Source of the DNA: Stentor coeruleus
Taxonomy: Eukaryota > Ciliophora > Heterotrichea > Heterotrichida > Stentoridae
Direction of reading: 5' to 3'
Length of the DNA stretch: 21,370 bases
Assembly (NCBI GenBank): GCA_001970955.1
Contig: MPUH01001194.1
Location: 1-21,370 of the forward strand
Shown here in pieces: positions 1 through 9,519 of this stretch; the stretch's first letter is position 1, and every line of letters begins with the position of its first letter. The notes under the pieces were generated by a model. That model was not told the origin of the DNA. It ran no database searches and was given only the letters and a program-made list of their open reading frames with translations. A program made the translations under genes and the position numbers.

Positions 1-7
1 TATATAT

Positions 8-37
8 GCTGGACAATAGTCAAGCGATAATTCCTAA
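8..37. repeat. 30-nt dispersed repeat, copy 1
   Basis: This 30-nt sequence begins GCTGGACAATAG and ends GATAATTCCTAA, and is identical to positions 12147-12176. It contains the near-palindrome GACAATAGTC. It is followed by four CTAATA/CTAACA-type hexamers (38-61). It starts 211 bp before the ATG of the kinase. The second copy lies 197 bp before an ATG, so an upstream regulatory role is possible. Confidence 0.85.
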
Positions 38-218
38 CTAATACTAATACTAACACTAATATAATTATTTATTAATTTTCTAACTTTATTTACCACTATT
101 CTTATTGAGTTGAATAGGCGACAACCATTTTTAGCTAGGAGCATATTAACAAAAAACTAAGTAACTTTTTTACTAATCACATAAAAATGTTCACTTTACA
201 ATCGTATATAATTCAAAT

Positions 219-1343
219 ATGGGAAATTGTACTTTACGCCAAGATAACTACGACCCAACAGTCGGTAATTCCTAATCAGTTCTCAGCCGTCAGCAGTTCA
301 CTTTTCTCTACCCAATAGGCAAGGGTGGTTTCGGAAAGGTTTGGAAAGTGATAATGAAAAAGAATAAAGAGCAATATGCAATGAAAGAAATGCTCAAAGC
401 TCGCATCATCAGCAAGCGTAGTGTGCACTCAGTGATGAATGAAAGGCGTTTGCTTGCAATGATAAAGCATCCGTTCATAGTAAATATGCAGTACGCGTTT
501 CAATGCAGGGAAAACTTATATTTAGTGATGGACTTAATGCCAGGAGGGGATTTACGTTATCATTTAGGTAAGAATCGGAAGTTTTCAGAAGACCAAACAA
601 GATTTTTCGTGTCCTGCCTTTTTTGCGCATTAGAGTACCTGCATGTGAATAACATTATCCATAGGGACATCAAGCCTGAAAACCTAGTCCTCGATGCCAA
701 AGGTTATGTTCGACTGACAGATTTTGGCATTGCTAGGGTCTGGCAGCAAGAAAATGGCCACGAGACCTCAGGAACACCAGGATACATGGCTCCAGAAGTC
801 ATTTGCAGACAAAACCATACAATTGCTGCTGATTACTTTGCTGTTGGGGTTATTGTTTATGAGTTCATGCTGGGTAAAAGACCTTATGTTGGTAAGACTA
901 GGAAAGATATAAGAGATGCTATATTAGCTAAACAAGTGCAGTTGAAAAAAACTGACATGCCTCAAGGATGGTCTTTAGAAGCTTTAGATTTTACTAATAA
1001 ACTGCTACAAAGAAAACCGCAAAATAGACTTGGATATGGAGGACCGCAGGAAGTTAAAAATCATGCATGGCTTAAAGATGTAGATTGGGGAAGACTACTC
1101 CAGAAAACTCATGATTCACCATATATACCTAAAAGCCAAGATAATTTTGATGCGAACCAGGTATCGAATGATTGGAAGGATGAAGTGGAGAAGATTGATT
1201 TGAAAGATGTTTCAACACAAAATATGTTTATTGGATATTTTTATGATGCGACACTTCCAAGCCATAAGCCTAACTCTTCTTCGACTCTTCCAAGTATGCT
1301 TAATGCTGATCAATCGGTTAACATTAGTAATCTAACAAAATAA
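219..1343 (+). CDS. STK32/YANK-like AGC serine/threonine protein kinase (one 15-nt intron)
   Basis: Exons are 219-264 and 280-1343; removing 265-279 gives a 369-residue protein that starts MGNC. Seen: glycine loop GKGGFG at residues 29-34, ATP lysine K51 (AMK), alpha-C glutamate E70, catalytic HRDIKPEN 143-150, DFG 163-165, APE 186-188, then an AGC-like tail with FIGYFY near residue 332. The string GGDLRYHL before the catalytic loop is characteristic of the STK32 (YANK) branch of AGC kinases, whose animal members also begin with MG. All catalytic residues are present, so it should be active. Gly2 with Cys4 suggests N-acylation and membrane attachment, although position 6 is not Ser/Thr. In the FxxFxY-like tail the usual phospho-acceptor position is Phe. 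Without splicing out the intron, the glycine loop lies out of frame with the ATG. The gene converges on the CDPK. Substrates are unknown. Confidence 0.9.
265..279 (+). other. 15-nt spliceosomal intron in the STK32-like kinase
   Basis: GTAATTCCTAATCAG has GT and AG ends and an internal TAAT that could supply a branch adenosine. It contains an in-frame TAA relative to exon 1. Its removal joins MGNC...PTV to VLSRQQF...GKGGFG, which restores a complete kinase N-lobe. Introns of 15 nt are a known heterotrich ciliate trait. Confidence 0.9.
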
Positions 1344-2475
1344 ATGGATTAAAGATAGAAGGTATGAAGAGAGAATATGGAATATGAAATTTTCAGATTG
1401 CTAATAAGGTAGCTTGACGATTTAGAGATGAAAATGAGGGTGATAGTTAAGGTGGCATGGTTTAAACCTTGTCCGATCGAGGTTTGTTTGTCCTACGATC
1501 TCTTTCTTTAGGCAAATTCGGTATGTTAAATCATTTGTTGTCGCTGGTTATGTGACTCTTTATTTGGTTCAGGAGGTCTTTACTGTTTCTTTTCTTTAGC
1601 GTCAAAATGATTGAGGCAAGTCTTGTGTTCACCTTATTTTTCTTGAAGAATCCAGCTTGCTTTAAGCATGTCTTGAAGTTCTTATGGTGTTTATAGCAAA
1701 CTGGACATTTAGTTCTAGAGGAATTATTAAATATAATACCCTAATAAATAACCGCAGGATTTATTAAAAAATTCCTACAATTCATCTCAAAAAATTATAA
1801 ACCCATCCCATTTCTAGATTCTCACAGCAATTTAATATTCAATAGCAATTAAATTAATAATATCAATAAAAATTTAATTTTTAAAGTCAATCATTACAAA
1901 CTTCATATCTTCAGCTACCTTATCCTACCCACACTTAAATTTATATCATAATAAATAAAATCCTATCTTAACTTAAGTAAGGAATAATGCTGACCGAAAT
2001 AGCATTATTGAAAGAAAATTTAAAGTAGCTAGAAGGAAAAAATGATAATTCAAAAGGGGAATCAACTAAAATCATAAACTATATTGATTATTAAAACTGA
2101 AAAAAACAGATGAGATGGGTTAAGAGGATTTATTTTTAGAATTCCCTAAGGCTATATCAGTGAGTTATAATTGCAGAAAATTATGATATCTTTTATTTAT
2201 TTGATATTTTACATAGTTGAGTTTAGAATTAAGCTATTTAGATCACGTATTGAATTCTACACAACACTAATTATTTGATCTAGATAAAATTTTAGGAAGT
2301 AATTAATGGTTTTAGGCTTAATTTAAAAAAAAATTAGTAAGTTTAACAAAGAAGATTGATCATCTGTTCTATCATTCTTCCAATCAAGCATATATCTAAT
2401 ACCTTAAAAATCTAAAAATCATCTCCTCTAAACTAACCCTAAAAACTTACATCTTATTTATAAAGCAATCAAAAG
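1344..2475. other. Intergenic region between convergent genes
   Basis: The first 400 bp are richer in GC than the rest and hold the possible gene remnant at 1465-1740. From about 1745 to 2475 the DNA is very AT-rich. It contains a perfect 9-bp stem, AATAATGCT (1983-1991) with AGCATTATT (2001-2009), around a 9-nt loop. The hairpin could mark transcript ends between the convergent genes, but nothing else supports that. Confidence 0.6.
1465..1740 (-). pseudogene. Possible decayed gene fragment with a CxxC...C knuckle-like motif
   Basis: On the minus strand, 69 codons are open from 1740 to 1534. They encode a basic peptide with CPVCYKHHKNFKTC, which resembles a zinc knuckle but has different His spacing. 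A TGA at 1533-1531 is followed by 22 more open codons in the same frame, ending at TAA 1464-1462. A TAG at 1743-1741 closes the frame upstream. There is no suitable ATG, and no 15-nt GT...AG intron removes either stop. One stop in about 92 codons is fewer than expected in DNA of this composition. It may be a remnant of a gene, or chance. The family is not recognised. Confidence 0.3.
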
Positions 2476-3915
2476 CTACACTAAAGAAAGCATCATGTCC
2501 TTGAATTCTTTGAAATCCACCATCTCATCACCATTTTGGTCCACATCAGATATAAGCTTTGAGTAAGCACCAAGTTCTAGTCTTGTATTGGACTCCAACA
2601 TCAATTTAAGTTCTTCAGCTGAAATCTTCCCATTCTTATCCTTATCAAAAGCTGAAAATGCAGCTTCCAACCTCTCAATCGATAAAAGTTTTTTCCTATC
2701 CATAGCTGCAGCAAGGAATTCCGAATAATCAATAAACCCGCTTCTATCAGTATCAACTCTAATCATTATAGCATGTATTTCTTCATCAGTCAATGATGTG
2801 CCGAATATTTTTTTACAATAAGTAGTCAGTTCACGTTCATTGATTTTTCCATCTCCAGAAGTATCAAAAGTTTTGAAAATGTTTGCAAGTTCATTTCTTT
2901 CATTCTGACTAAGCAACTGAGTTGCTATAAACCTTATAACTGCTCTTTGGAATTTTGTTGTTTCCCTAAAAGATTTTAGATTATTTGATACTTGGTCCAG
3001 TAAGCTTTGATTGATATCTGGAGGAACACTTGCTTGGATCCAAGGAAGATTATAAGCATCATTAGCTGAAATGCGCTTTGACGAATTGAGTTCTAGAAAA
3101 TGCTTGATTAAGTCTTTAGCATCATTTGATAGATTTTTCCATTCAAGAGAGCTCATGTTGTATTCGCCTTTGATAATCAACCCTATTGTCGCTTTTTTTG
3201 ATTTGGCTGAAAAAGGAAGTTTTCCTGTTAGAAGTATATACATGATGACCCCACAGCTCCACATATCACATTTTTCTGTATAACTTTTCCTAAAAATTTC
3301 TGGGGCTATGTAATTTATTGTCCCAATCATCTGTGAGAGCTTTTTCCCAGGCTGAATTTCGATAGCAGTGCCAAAATCAGCGATTTTTATGTTCCTTACT
3401 GTATTGCTTTCTAATAGCATGTTTTCGAGTTTTAAATCTCTGTGGACGATATTTAGAGAATGCATGTAAAAAACTGCTGAGAGAATTTGCTTCATGTAAA
3501 ATGAAGTGTCAGACTCGCTTAAGCATCCATTTTTGATGATGGAGTCTAGGAGCTCTCCACCTTTGCAAAGCTCCATGACTACATATAAATTAAACTCATC
3601 TTCATAAAATTCATATACTTTTACTATATGAGGATGATCAAGTCTTTTTAAAATTTCGACTTCGTTTATAACTTTTTTCCTTGATTCCTCATTTTGAAGT
3701 TTAAATTTGTTTATAATTTTTATTGCCCTGTGTTCTCTTGTAGTTTTTTGAACTGCTGAAACTACTGTACCGTATGAACCGCTTCCTAAGCTTTCTTTAA
3801 TTTCATAAAAAGTGTATATTGATTCAGGAAGGCCTTGGACAAATTGTCCTGGGAATAGTACAACTGAGCCTCGATTGTTACGAGCACCTCTCTTTTGGAT
3901 GATACCACAACCCAT
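2476..3915 (-). CDS. Calcium-dependent protein kinase (CDPK)
   Basis: The 479-residue protein joins a CaMK-type kinase to an autoinhibitory junction and a calmodulin-like domain, so calcium binding relieves autoinhibition directly. Seen: glycine loop GSGSYG 44-49, K66, E85, HRDLKLEN 158-165, DFG 180-182, APE 204-206, junction about 297-335. Four EF-hand loops follow: 351-362, 388-399, 424-435 and 459-470. The first three have canonical Asp/Gly/Glu positions; in the fourth (DQNGDEMVDFKE) the usual Gly at loop position 6 is Glu. Length and order are typical of plant, apicomplexan and ciliate CDPKs. The start MGCG suggests lipid modification at Gly2 and/or Cys3. The stop is TAG. It is divergent from the HECT gene and convergent with the STK32-like kinase. 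No intron was found. Confidence 0.95.
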   Translation of the reverse strand: MGCGIIQKRGARNNRGSVVLFPGQFVQGLPESIYTFYEIKESLGSGSYGTVVSAVQKTTREHRAIKIINKFKLQNEESRKKVINEVEILKRLDHPHIVKVYEFYEDEFNLYVVMELCKGGELLDSIIKNGCLSESDTSFYMKQILSAVFYMHSLNIVHRDLKLENMLLESNTVRNIKIADFGTAIEIQPGKKLSQMIGTINYIAPEIFRKSYTEKCDMWSCGVIMYILLTGKLPFSAKSKKATIGLIIKGEYNMSSLEWKNLSNDAKDLIKHFLELNSSKRISANDAYNLPWIQASVPPDINQSLLDQVSNNLKSFRETTKFQRAVIRFIATQLLSQNERNELANIFKTFDTSGDGKINERELTTYCKKIFGTSLTDEEIHAIMIRVDTDRSGFIDYSEFLAAAMDRKKLLSIERLEAAFSAFDKDKNGKISAEELKLMLESNTRLELGAYSKLISDVDQNGDEMVDFKEFKDMMLSLV

Positions 3916-5003
3916 ATATTTATAACAAATAAACTATCATTTTTTATATGGAATAGGATTTGAGATGGTTATTTAGATAAGTGATTAAGGCTAATTACTA
4001 ATGTTTAATAGGTGATGATAATGAAATTTTAAATACCCTATATTTTTAGTTGAAGATTTGATCCTTATGCGGTAAAGGTTTAGCATATAAATGCTTATTA
4101 TTTTAAGTAATAATTTATCTGATAGAAAAGTTAAATAATATTTTTCTAGTTAAATTATGAAATACTGACTATTGATTGGTATTTAATGTATTATCTAATT
4201 ATTCTATAGCTATCATTTCCTCTAATAAAATGAATTGATTTTTATGCATTTTTAAAATATAAATTTAAAAAACTGTAAATCTCTAGCAATGCTTCAATCT
4301 TTATCAAATTCTTTTTTTAGGATCAATAAATATTGCACCCATAAAAATATATGCAATTAAATAGTTTTTAAAACTCAAAGATAGTTACCTTATTTTCTGC
4401 TTTTATAAAGTTTGCTTTTAAATTCTAGTTATTTTTAAACAAAAATAGGAATGATAACTATTTAAAGTTTGCTTATTAAATTCTAGTTATTTTTAAACAA
4501 AAAATAGGAATGATAACTATTTAAAGGAGCCTACACTATAAATCATATTTATTATTTATTTATAAAATAAAAAGGATGATTTTTCATTTTGATCTTTGCA
4601 TACTAATCATCTAAAGGCTAACTACCGTAATTTAAAATTGGAGATTTTCCTAATTTAAGTTATGAATCTAAATTTCTTATAAGTAATGACATGATTATAT
4701 AATCCTTGCTTCTATATTAATTAAAGCTGTAATAATAGCTTAATTTTCTAAAACTTATACAATTAAGCAGAATATGTAATATTTATGAAAGGAGCACAAT
4801 CATTGATTGCTATTTTTATAAAAATATGATTATTTTCGATATGGTTTAAATATTCTAAAATTCTTATCATACTTGAATATAAAATTTACAATTAATAGCA
4901 TCAAGTTTAATAAGTAATTAAAAATGATATAAAATTAATATAAGCACTTTTTAAAATCAATCTATCTGAATTTATACTTTCAATTTTTGCTACATAATAA
5001 TAT
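3916..5003. other. AT-rich divergent promoter region (CDPK and HECT)
   Basis: This is about 1.1 kb of very AT-rich DNA without a supportable gene. It must hold the 5' regions of the CDPK (-) and the HECT gene (+). The only clear structure is the tandem duplication at 4407-4522. No individual promoter motif can be named. Confidence 0.6.
4407..4522. repeat. 57/59-bp tandem duplication
   Basis: Two adjacent copies, 4407-4463 and 4464-4522, both start AAAGTTTGCTT and end GATAACTATTT. They differ by one extra A in each of two places in the second copy. Each unit carries the inverted pair TAGTTAT and ATAACTA, so each could fold into a small hairpin. The high identity suggests a recent duplication or slippage. 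Confidence 0.85.
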
Positions 5004-6353
5004 ATGGGAAATAAGCATTCAAGAAAGCTGAACGATCTTGCACTAATTAAAAAAAAAGGTCGTAGGAAGCTTAAAACAGATATTATATGCCCTATATGTT
5101 CAGAAGTTTACAGAGCCAAAATTAATACATATGCTGACTTTGATTATCACTTTGAATTACACCAGGAAAATGATCCTGATTCAACCGCAGGGGCAATAAA
5201 AATTCCAGACGACGTGATTTTTCCTAAAGCTGAAGCGAAAATCTTACCAATCCGAAGACAGATCGATTATATCCGCATCCCATGGAATGTCGCTCATTTA
5301 GACATCCACGTTTCTAGAGAAAAAATCCTCGACGATTCACTTCAACAAATGATGAGTCTAAGTCAAGCAGAGCTTCGAAGTGAATTCCATATATTTTTCC
5401 AAGGAGAAATCTCCCAAGATGCTGGGGGTTTGACAAAAGAATGGCTCGGACTTTTAATAAAGGAACTTTTTAACGAGCAAATCGGACTGTTTCGACTTAG
5501 CAATAGTGATGATCCTCGTTATTTACCATCTCCTCACAATGAATGTATAGAATACTATATTCTTACAGGCATCGTCATAGGTAAGGCATTACTAGAAAAT
5601 ATTCCCCTTGATTGCGCTTTATGTAAGCCTTTCCTCAAGCACCTCCTTGGTCAAGAATGTTCTCATCATGATCTAAAATTTCAAGACAAAGATATCTACA
5701 ATTCTTTACGTTACATGAAAAAGAATACTATCCAAAACATCATCTTCGAGAGCTTTTCTGTGAATTATAATAACATCAACTATCCAATAACAGAAGATGG
5801 GGACAACATCCTAGTCACTGATGACAACAAAGAAAGTTATATTTTACTTAGAACAGAATATGAACTTTATGGAAGCATGTACAATGCTATTGAATCTATA
5901 AAAACTGGACTTTATCGCTTAGTCCCTCAAGAGTATATTTCATCATTAAAGGCAAAGTATTTTGACTATATGATCTGCGGAAACCCTGTTATTAATGTCA
6001 AAGATTGGAAATTCCATACTGAGTATACTGGTGATTATTCGCCATCGCATAGAGTTATTGTCTGGTTTTGGGATATTGTGTTTAGTTTAAGCCAAAAGAG
6101 TTTAAGAGATTTATTGCAGTTTGTCACTGGGACTTCAAGAGTGCCTATTGATGGTTTTGCTGGACTAAGAACTTTACGTGGCGATCCAGCTCGTTTTAAA
6201 ATAGTCTCAGTTGAGTACTACAAAAATGTCTTGCCTAGGGCACATACATGCTTTAACCGTTTTGACCTGCCTATTTATCCTAATAAACTTTCTTTGAAGT
6301 CAGCTTTGACAACAGTTCTAGCCAATCATACTCTAGGATTCGGCATGGACTAA
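5004..6353 (+). CDS. Compact HECT-type E3 ubiquitin ligase
   Basis: This 449-residue protein is mostly a HECT domain (about 98-449). HECT ligases accept ubiquitin from an E2 onto a catalytic cysteine and pass it to a substrate lysine. Seen: the N-lobe signature FQGEISQDAGGLTKEW at 132-147 and the C-lobe signature LPRAHTCFNRFDLP with catalytic Cys416, then a C-terminal tail ending GFGMD. The 97-residue N-terminus holds a Cys2His2-like finger (C29, C32, H49, H53) but none of the large WW, C2, ankyrin or RLD substrate modules common in the family. The start MGNKHSRK fits an N-myristoylation site (Gly2, Ser6) followed by basic residues, so membrane attachment is likely. Substrates are unknown. 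Stop TAA; no intron needed. Confidence 0.93.
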   Translation: MGNKHSRKLNDLALIKKKGRRKLKTDIICPICSEVYRAKINTYADFDYHFELHQENDPDSTAGAIKIPDDVIFPKAEAKILPIRRQIDYIRIPWNVAHLDIHVSREKILDDSLQQMMSLSQAELRSEFHIFFQGEISQDAGGLTKEWLGLLIKELFNEQIGLFRLSNSDDPRYLPSPHNECIEYYILTGIVIGKALLENIPLDCALCKPFLKHLLGQECSHHDLKFQDKDIYNSLRYMKKNTIQNIIFESFSVNYNNINYPITEDGDNILVTDDNKESYILLRTEYELYGSMYNAIESIKTGLYRLVPQEYISSLKAKYFDYMICGNPVINVKDWKFHTEYTGDYSPSHRVIVWFWDIVFSLSQKSLRDLLQFVTGTSRVPIDGFAGLRTLRGDPARFKIVSVEYYKNVLPRAHTCFNRFDLPIYPNKLSLKSALTTVLANHTLGFGMD

Positions 6354-7299
6354 TAATATAAATACAGTATCTTGGTCATGTTTTTTTAATTTTAATCCAG
6401 ATTTATATGTAAATAATGAAGTTTTGAAGAAATTTATACCCTGGGGACAATATACAGAAATTCTATAAACCGAAATTTATGTAAAGCTGACAATGGGTAC
6501 TTCTCTTTTATGGGTGGAGAATCCACGTGCCAGAAAAACAACTTTTTATCTTTCTCACTGAGCTTTAGTTTTAGGCCATGAATGGTAATTACAAGGAAAA
6601 TTCATATAGCACCATATGCCATTAATACTTTTTGCATAACTAATTTTACCTCCTCAGTTAAGAACTTAATATATATAAATTCCACTCTGCTTTGAAGGAT
6701 TGCTCACATCTTTTCTAAGAAAGACATTGCTTTGTAACAGATATCCAGATTTGGAGAAGATAAAGAATAAATCAAAACTAAGCAAAATGCGCATTTGACC
6801 TAATTATTAAATTACTTAAAGGGAAATATCAGGCTTTATTTAATACTAGTTTGGAATATCAGCACCATAATACTGGGTAAATCTTTGGAGATGCTTAGTA
6901 AATGTTTGAGTGGAAAGGATGAGTTTTTGTTGTAGCTTAGAGGCTGCTGCGAAGATTTCGAAAATACTGCGATTGCAATGGTAAGTTTGTTAGTATTGAA
7001 AAAGTTGTGAATGCTTGATATTAACGGGGAAAAATTTTTCAAGCTTAGTAAGGTAAATTAGGTAATTTTTTGAGAAGATAAGGGTGAAAATTGCATGGGA
7101 AATATTTTAGATTATGGCGAATAAAGGTTTTAATATAGAATTTTTTATTAAGCTTAATTTTTTAGATTCAAATCTTGATTTTATAGTAAAAAAATTAGGT
7201 TAAAGTTAAGATGATGAAAATAGAATGAATTGTTAAAAGAGGTGATTAAATTATGAAATCAAATAAGTAAAAGGTTCGTTAATACATGATGAATATATT
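6354..7299. other. Intergenic region, no supportable gene
   Basis: This is about 950 bp between two co-directional genes. Plus-strand frame 6420-7120 has fewer stops than expected, with open runs of 53 codons (6420-6578) and 37 codons from an ATG at 6582, but other frames are also partly open and no domain is recognised. A 68-codon minus-strand frame (7042-6836) looks like a chance ORF. Confidence 0.5.
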
Positions 7300-9519
7300 A
7301 TGAATGAACATAATAATGATCTTGAAATTATCTCTGAGCCAGATGAGAAAAAAATTGAACAGGAAACTTATCTTTTCAAAGACGCTTACAAGGACTCTTA
7401 TTTTTTCGATGAGTTGCAAACGCATGAACCTTTAGAATGGGTTAACATACCAAGACCTTTGCAGTTAGTCCTAAACTCAATGAAAAAGTGCCTAGTTTCT
7501 AATAATAGGCAGCTTTCTGAAGTAACTGATAAAGTTCACTTCTTGACAACTCGTTATAAGAAAAAGCTTGAATCCCATGATGATGAAATAGTCCTTCTTA
7601 GAAGAGATCTTAAAAACGCTCAAGATGGAATGATAAAATTGTTTGCAGAATCAAAGCAGATTCTTAATAATGATCTGCATGAGTTTAAAAGGCAGATTCA
7701 AAAAGATCTTGATTATAAGCAAAAAAGCATAGATGGGAAAATTTCTTTTATAGACGACCAGGTATTTAACATAAAAAAATATGTAAACTCATTGCCAACA
7801 ACTGATGAGATTGATAAGAAAGTTAAAAATACTATAGATAAAGCTTCAGAGGCCTTAAAAGAAGAGCTCATAAAAGAGCATATTCAGCCAGATGTAAAAT
7901 CTTTAAAAGCATTTACAAATAGTATCTTTGATATCCTTAGCAATTTAAAAAATGAATTTGAAGAATTCAAACAAAAATATCATACGAAAATCCAAGAAAT
8001 CGATAAAAGCTCTACAGTAACTTATCATATGCTTTCTGATTCAATAAAATCTTCAGAAGACTCATTGAAAGCTGAAATTCTTAAAATTGAAGATTATTTT
8101 AAAGGTAAAAACGAAAGGCATAAACAAGGCATTGAAACTTTGACAGCATCTTATCTTGAACTTAATCATAAATTTTCACTAGAATTCAAATCGTATCAAA
8201 AAGAGATAGATTCACAAAAGCATAGGATACATTCAGTGTTTGAAGAAATTATAGGAATAAAGAAAGAAGTTAAAGAGGTGAGGGAAATTGAAGAAAAAAT
8301 ATGTCGTGATTTAGAAAGCCATAAAGTTGGAATGTCTAAAGATTCGTCTGAATATTTTTCTGGAGTAAATCATCAGGAGCATACAAACATTCATAGCCAT
8401 AATTCAAATGCAGAATTAAATCCTATAGATGAATCTATTGCCCATGTAGAAGAGACTTTAATAAAGCCTAAAGGTAAAATATCTTCCGAATCTGATTCCG
8501 ATGTACTCAGAAAAAGCTACAAACAAATTAAAGCCACAGATTCTCCTCAAGATCCTCAATTAGACTTTCAAAATCTTCATAGCGCTTTAAATCCTGCAAA
8601 TCTTCTAAATCCTCTAAATCCTCTAAGTACTCTAAATCCTTTAAATTCACCAAATCCTCCAAATCCTCCAAATCCTTCAAATCCTTCAAATCCTTCAAAT
8701 CCTTCAAATCCTCCAAATCCTCCAAATCCTCCAAATCCTCCAAATCCTTCAAATCCTCCAAATCCTGCAAATTTTCCAAATCCTCCAAACTCTTCAAGCC
8801 CTTCAAACTCTCAAAAACCTAATATATCCATACGTCTAAAAGATTCAACCGAAAAACCTAAACAAACAATCAGCAATAAAACTCGTCTATCCTCCAAAGC
8901 CAAAAAAAATAATTCTGAACTTATAAATGAAGACTACTATACAGCTCTTTCCAATCTCCAAAAATACGTTAATAAGAAAATCGACCTTTTCGAAACAAAA
9001 CTAAATAGAGAAATCTATGACATCATCCTTCCTCTAGAAGAAAAACTAAAAACTACCTTAGCTGCTAATCAGATGGACTTTACTGATATCAAACAAAAAC
9101 TTTCTTGGCTACCAATAAACTTCTCTCAAATCAAAGGCAAAGACCCAACTGAAGCACGACTTTTCACAATCGAGGCCCGTCTTCGTACTGAAGAAAATGC
9201 TCGTTTAGAAGCTTTTAACAAGTGCATGGCAGCCCTTAGTTCCTTCAGCATGACAAATTCTCCAACATTTGAGCATGAATTCACCTTGCCACCAATAAGA
9301 ACACTAAGCACACATGAAAGGAATTATTCACAAGATTCAGGAATAATGTCTGAGCTTAGAAAACAAACTGAAAGTGAACTTGGAAAAAAAGACCATATTA
9401 CAAGTGTTTTTAGCTCGAGTATGGACATATCTCCTAAGGGGCATTATATGAAAAAGTTCTCTTTAAGAGAAACTTTGCGGCCAGGGTTTAGAGATAACTC
9501 GTTTCTCAGTAGAAAATAA
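7300..9519 (+). CDS. Coiled-coil protein with an Asn-Pro-x repeat linker
   Basis: The 739-residue family is not recognised. Residues about 55-350 are strongly charged and heptad-like, and should form a long coiled coil. Residues about 360-430 are polar and acidic. Residues 431-504 are some 24 triplets of the type Asn-Pro-Pro, Asn-Pro-Ser or Asn-Pro-Leu. A basic stretch follows, then a second helical and probably coiled region at about 545-690, and a Ser/Lys-rich tail. There is no signal peptide or membrane segment. The layout suggests a structural or cytoskeletal protein with two coils joined by an extended hinge. This start is the first ATG in frame; an ATG at 7287 lies in a frame closed by TGA. 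The stop is TAA. The role is inference only. Confidence 0.85.
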   Translation: MNEHNNDLEIISEPDEKKIEQETYLFKDAYKDSYFFDELQTHEPLEWVNIPRPLQLVLNSMKKCLVSNNRQLSEVTDKVHFLTTRYKKKLESHDDEIVLLRRDLKNAQDGMIKLFAESKQILNNDLHEFKRQIQKDLDYKQKSIDGKISFIDDQVFNIKKYVNSLPTTDEIDKKVKNTIDKASEALKEELIKEHIQPDVKSLKAFTNSIFDILSNLKNEFEEFKQKYHTKIQEIDKSSTVTYHMLSDSIKSSEDSLKAEILKIEDYFKGKNERHKQGIETLTASYLELNHKFSLEFKSYQKEIDSQKHRIHSVFEEIIGIKKEVKEVREIEEKICRDLESHKVGMSKDSSEYFSGVNHQEHTNIHSHNSNAELNPIDESIAHVEETLIKPKGKISSESDSDVLRKSYKQIKATDSPQDPQLDFQNLHSALNPANLLNPLNPLSTLNPLNSPNPPNPPNPSNPSNPSNPSNPPNPPNPPNPPNPSNPPNPANFPNPPNSSSPSNSQKPNISIRLKDSTEKPKQTISNKTRLSSKAKKNNSELINEDYYTALSNLQKYVNKKIDLFETKLNREIYDIILPLEEKLKTTLAANQMDFTDIKQKLSWLPINFSQIKGKDPTEARLFTIEARLRTEENARLEAFNKCMAALSSFSMTNSPTFEHEFTLPPIRTLSTHERNYSQDSGIMSELRKQTESELGKKDHITSVFSSSMDISPKGHYMKKFSLRETLRPGFRDNSFLSRK
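8590..8811 (+). repeat. 9-bp minisatellite encoding Asn-Pro-x
   Basis: About 24.7 units of AATCCTCCA/AATCCTTCA lie in frame. The central units (about 8653-8760) are almost perfect, while both ends are degenerate (CTA, TTA, GCA, TTT variants). The array has stayed in frame with the coding sequence. The antisense frame reads as Leu-Glu/Lys-Asp repeats simply because of this periodicity. Unit number is likely to vary between strains. Confidence 0.95.

Noticed and set aside
38..61. CTAATA/CTAACA hexamers as telomeric sequence
   Set aside because: Only four imperfect units without C-runs, and genes follow without a chromosome end; a similar but irregular tract occurs internally near 12180.
724..912. 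62-codon plus-strand ORF within the first kinase
   Set aside because: It overlaps the conserved kinase activation segment in another frame.
6836..7042. 68-codon minus-strand ORF
   Set aside because: Low-complexity composition, no domain, and the opposite strand shows an equally open frame.
8528..8806. 92-codon antisense ORF of Leu-Glu/Lys-Asp repeats
   Set aside because: It is the reverse reading of the 9-bp Asn-Pro-x array; the period forces an open frame. The sense gene extends far beyond it on both sides.
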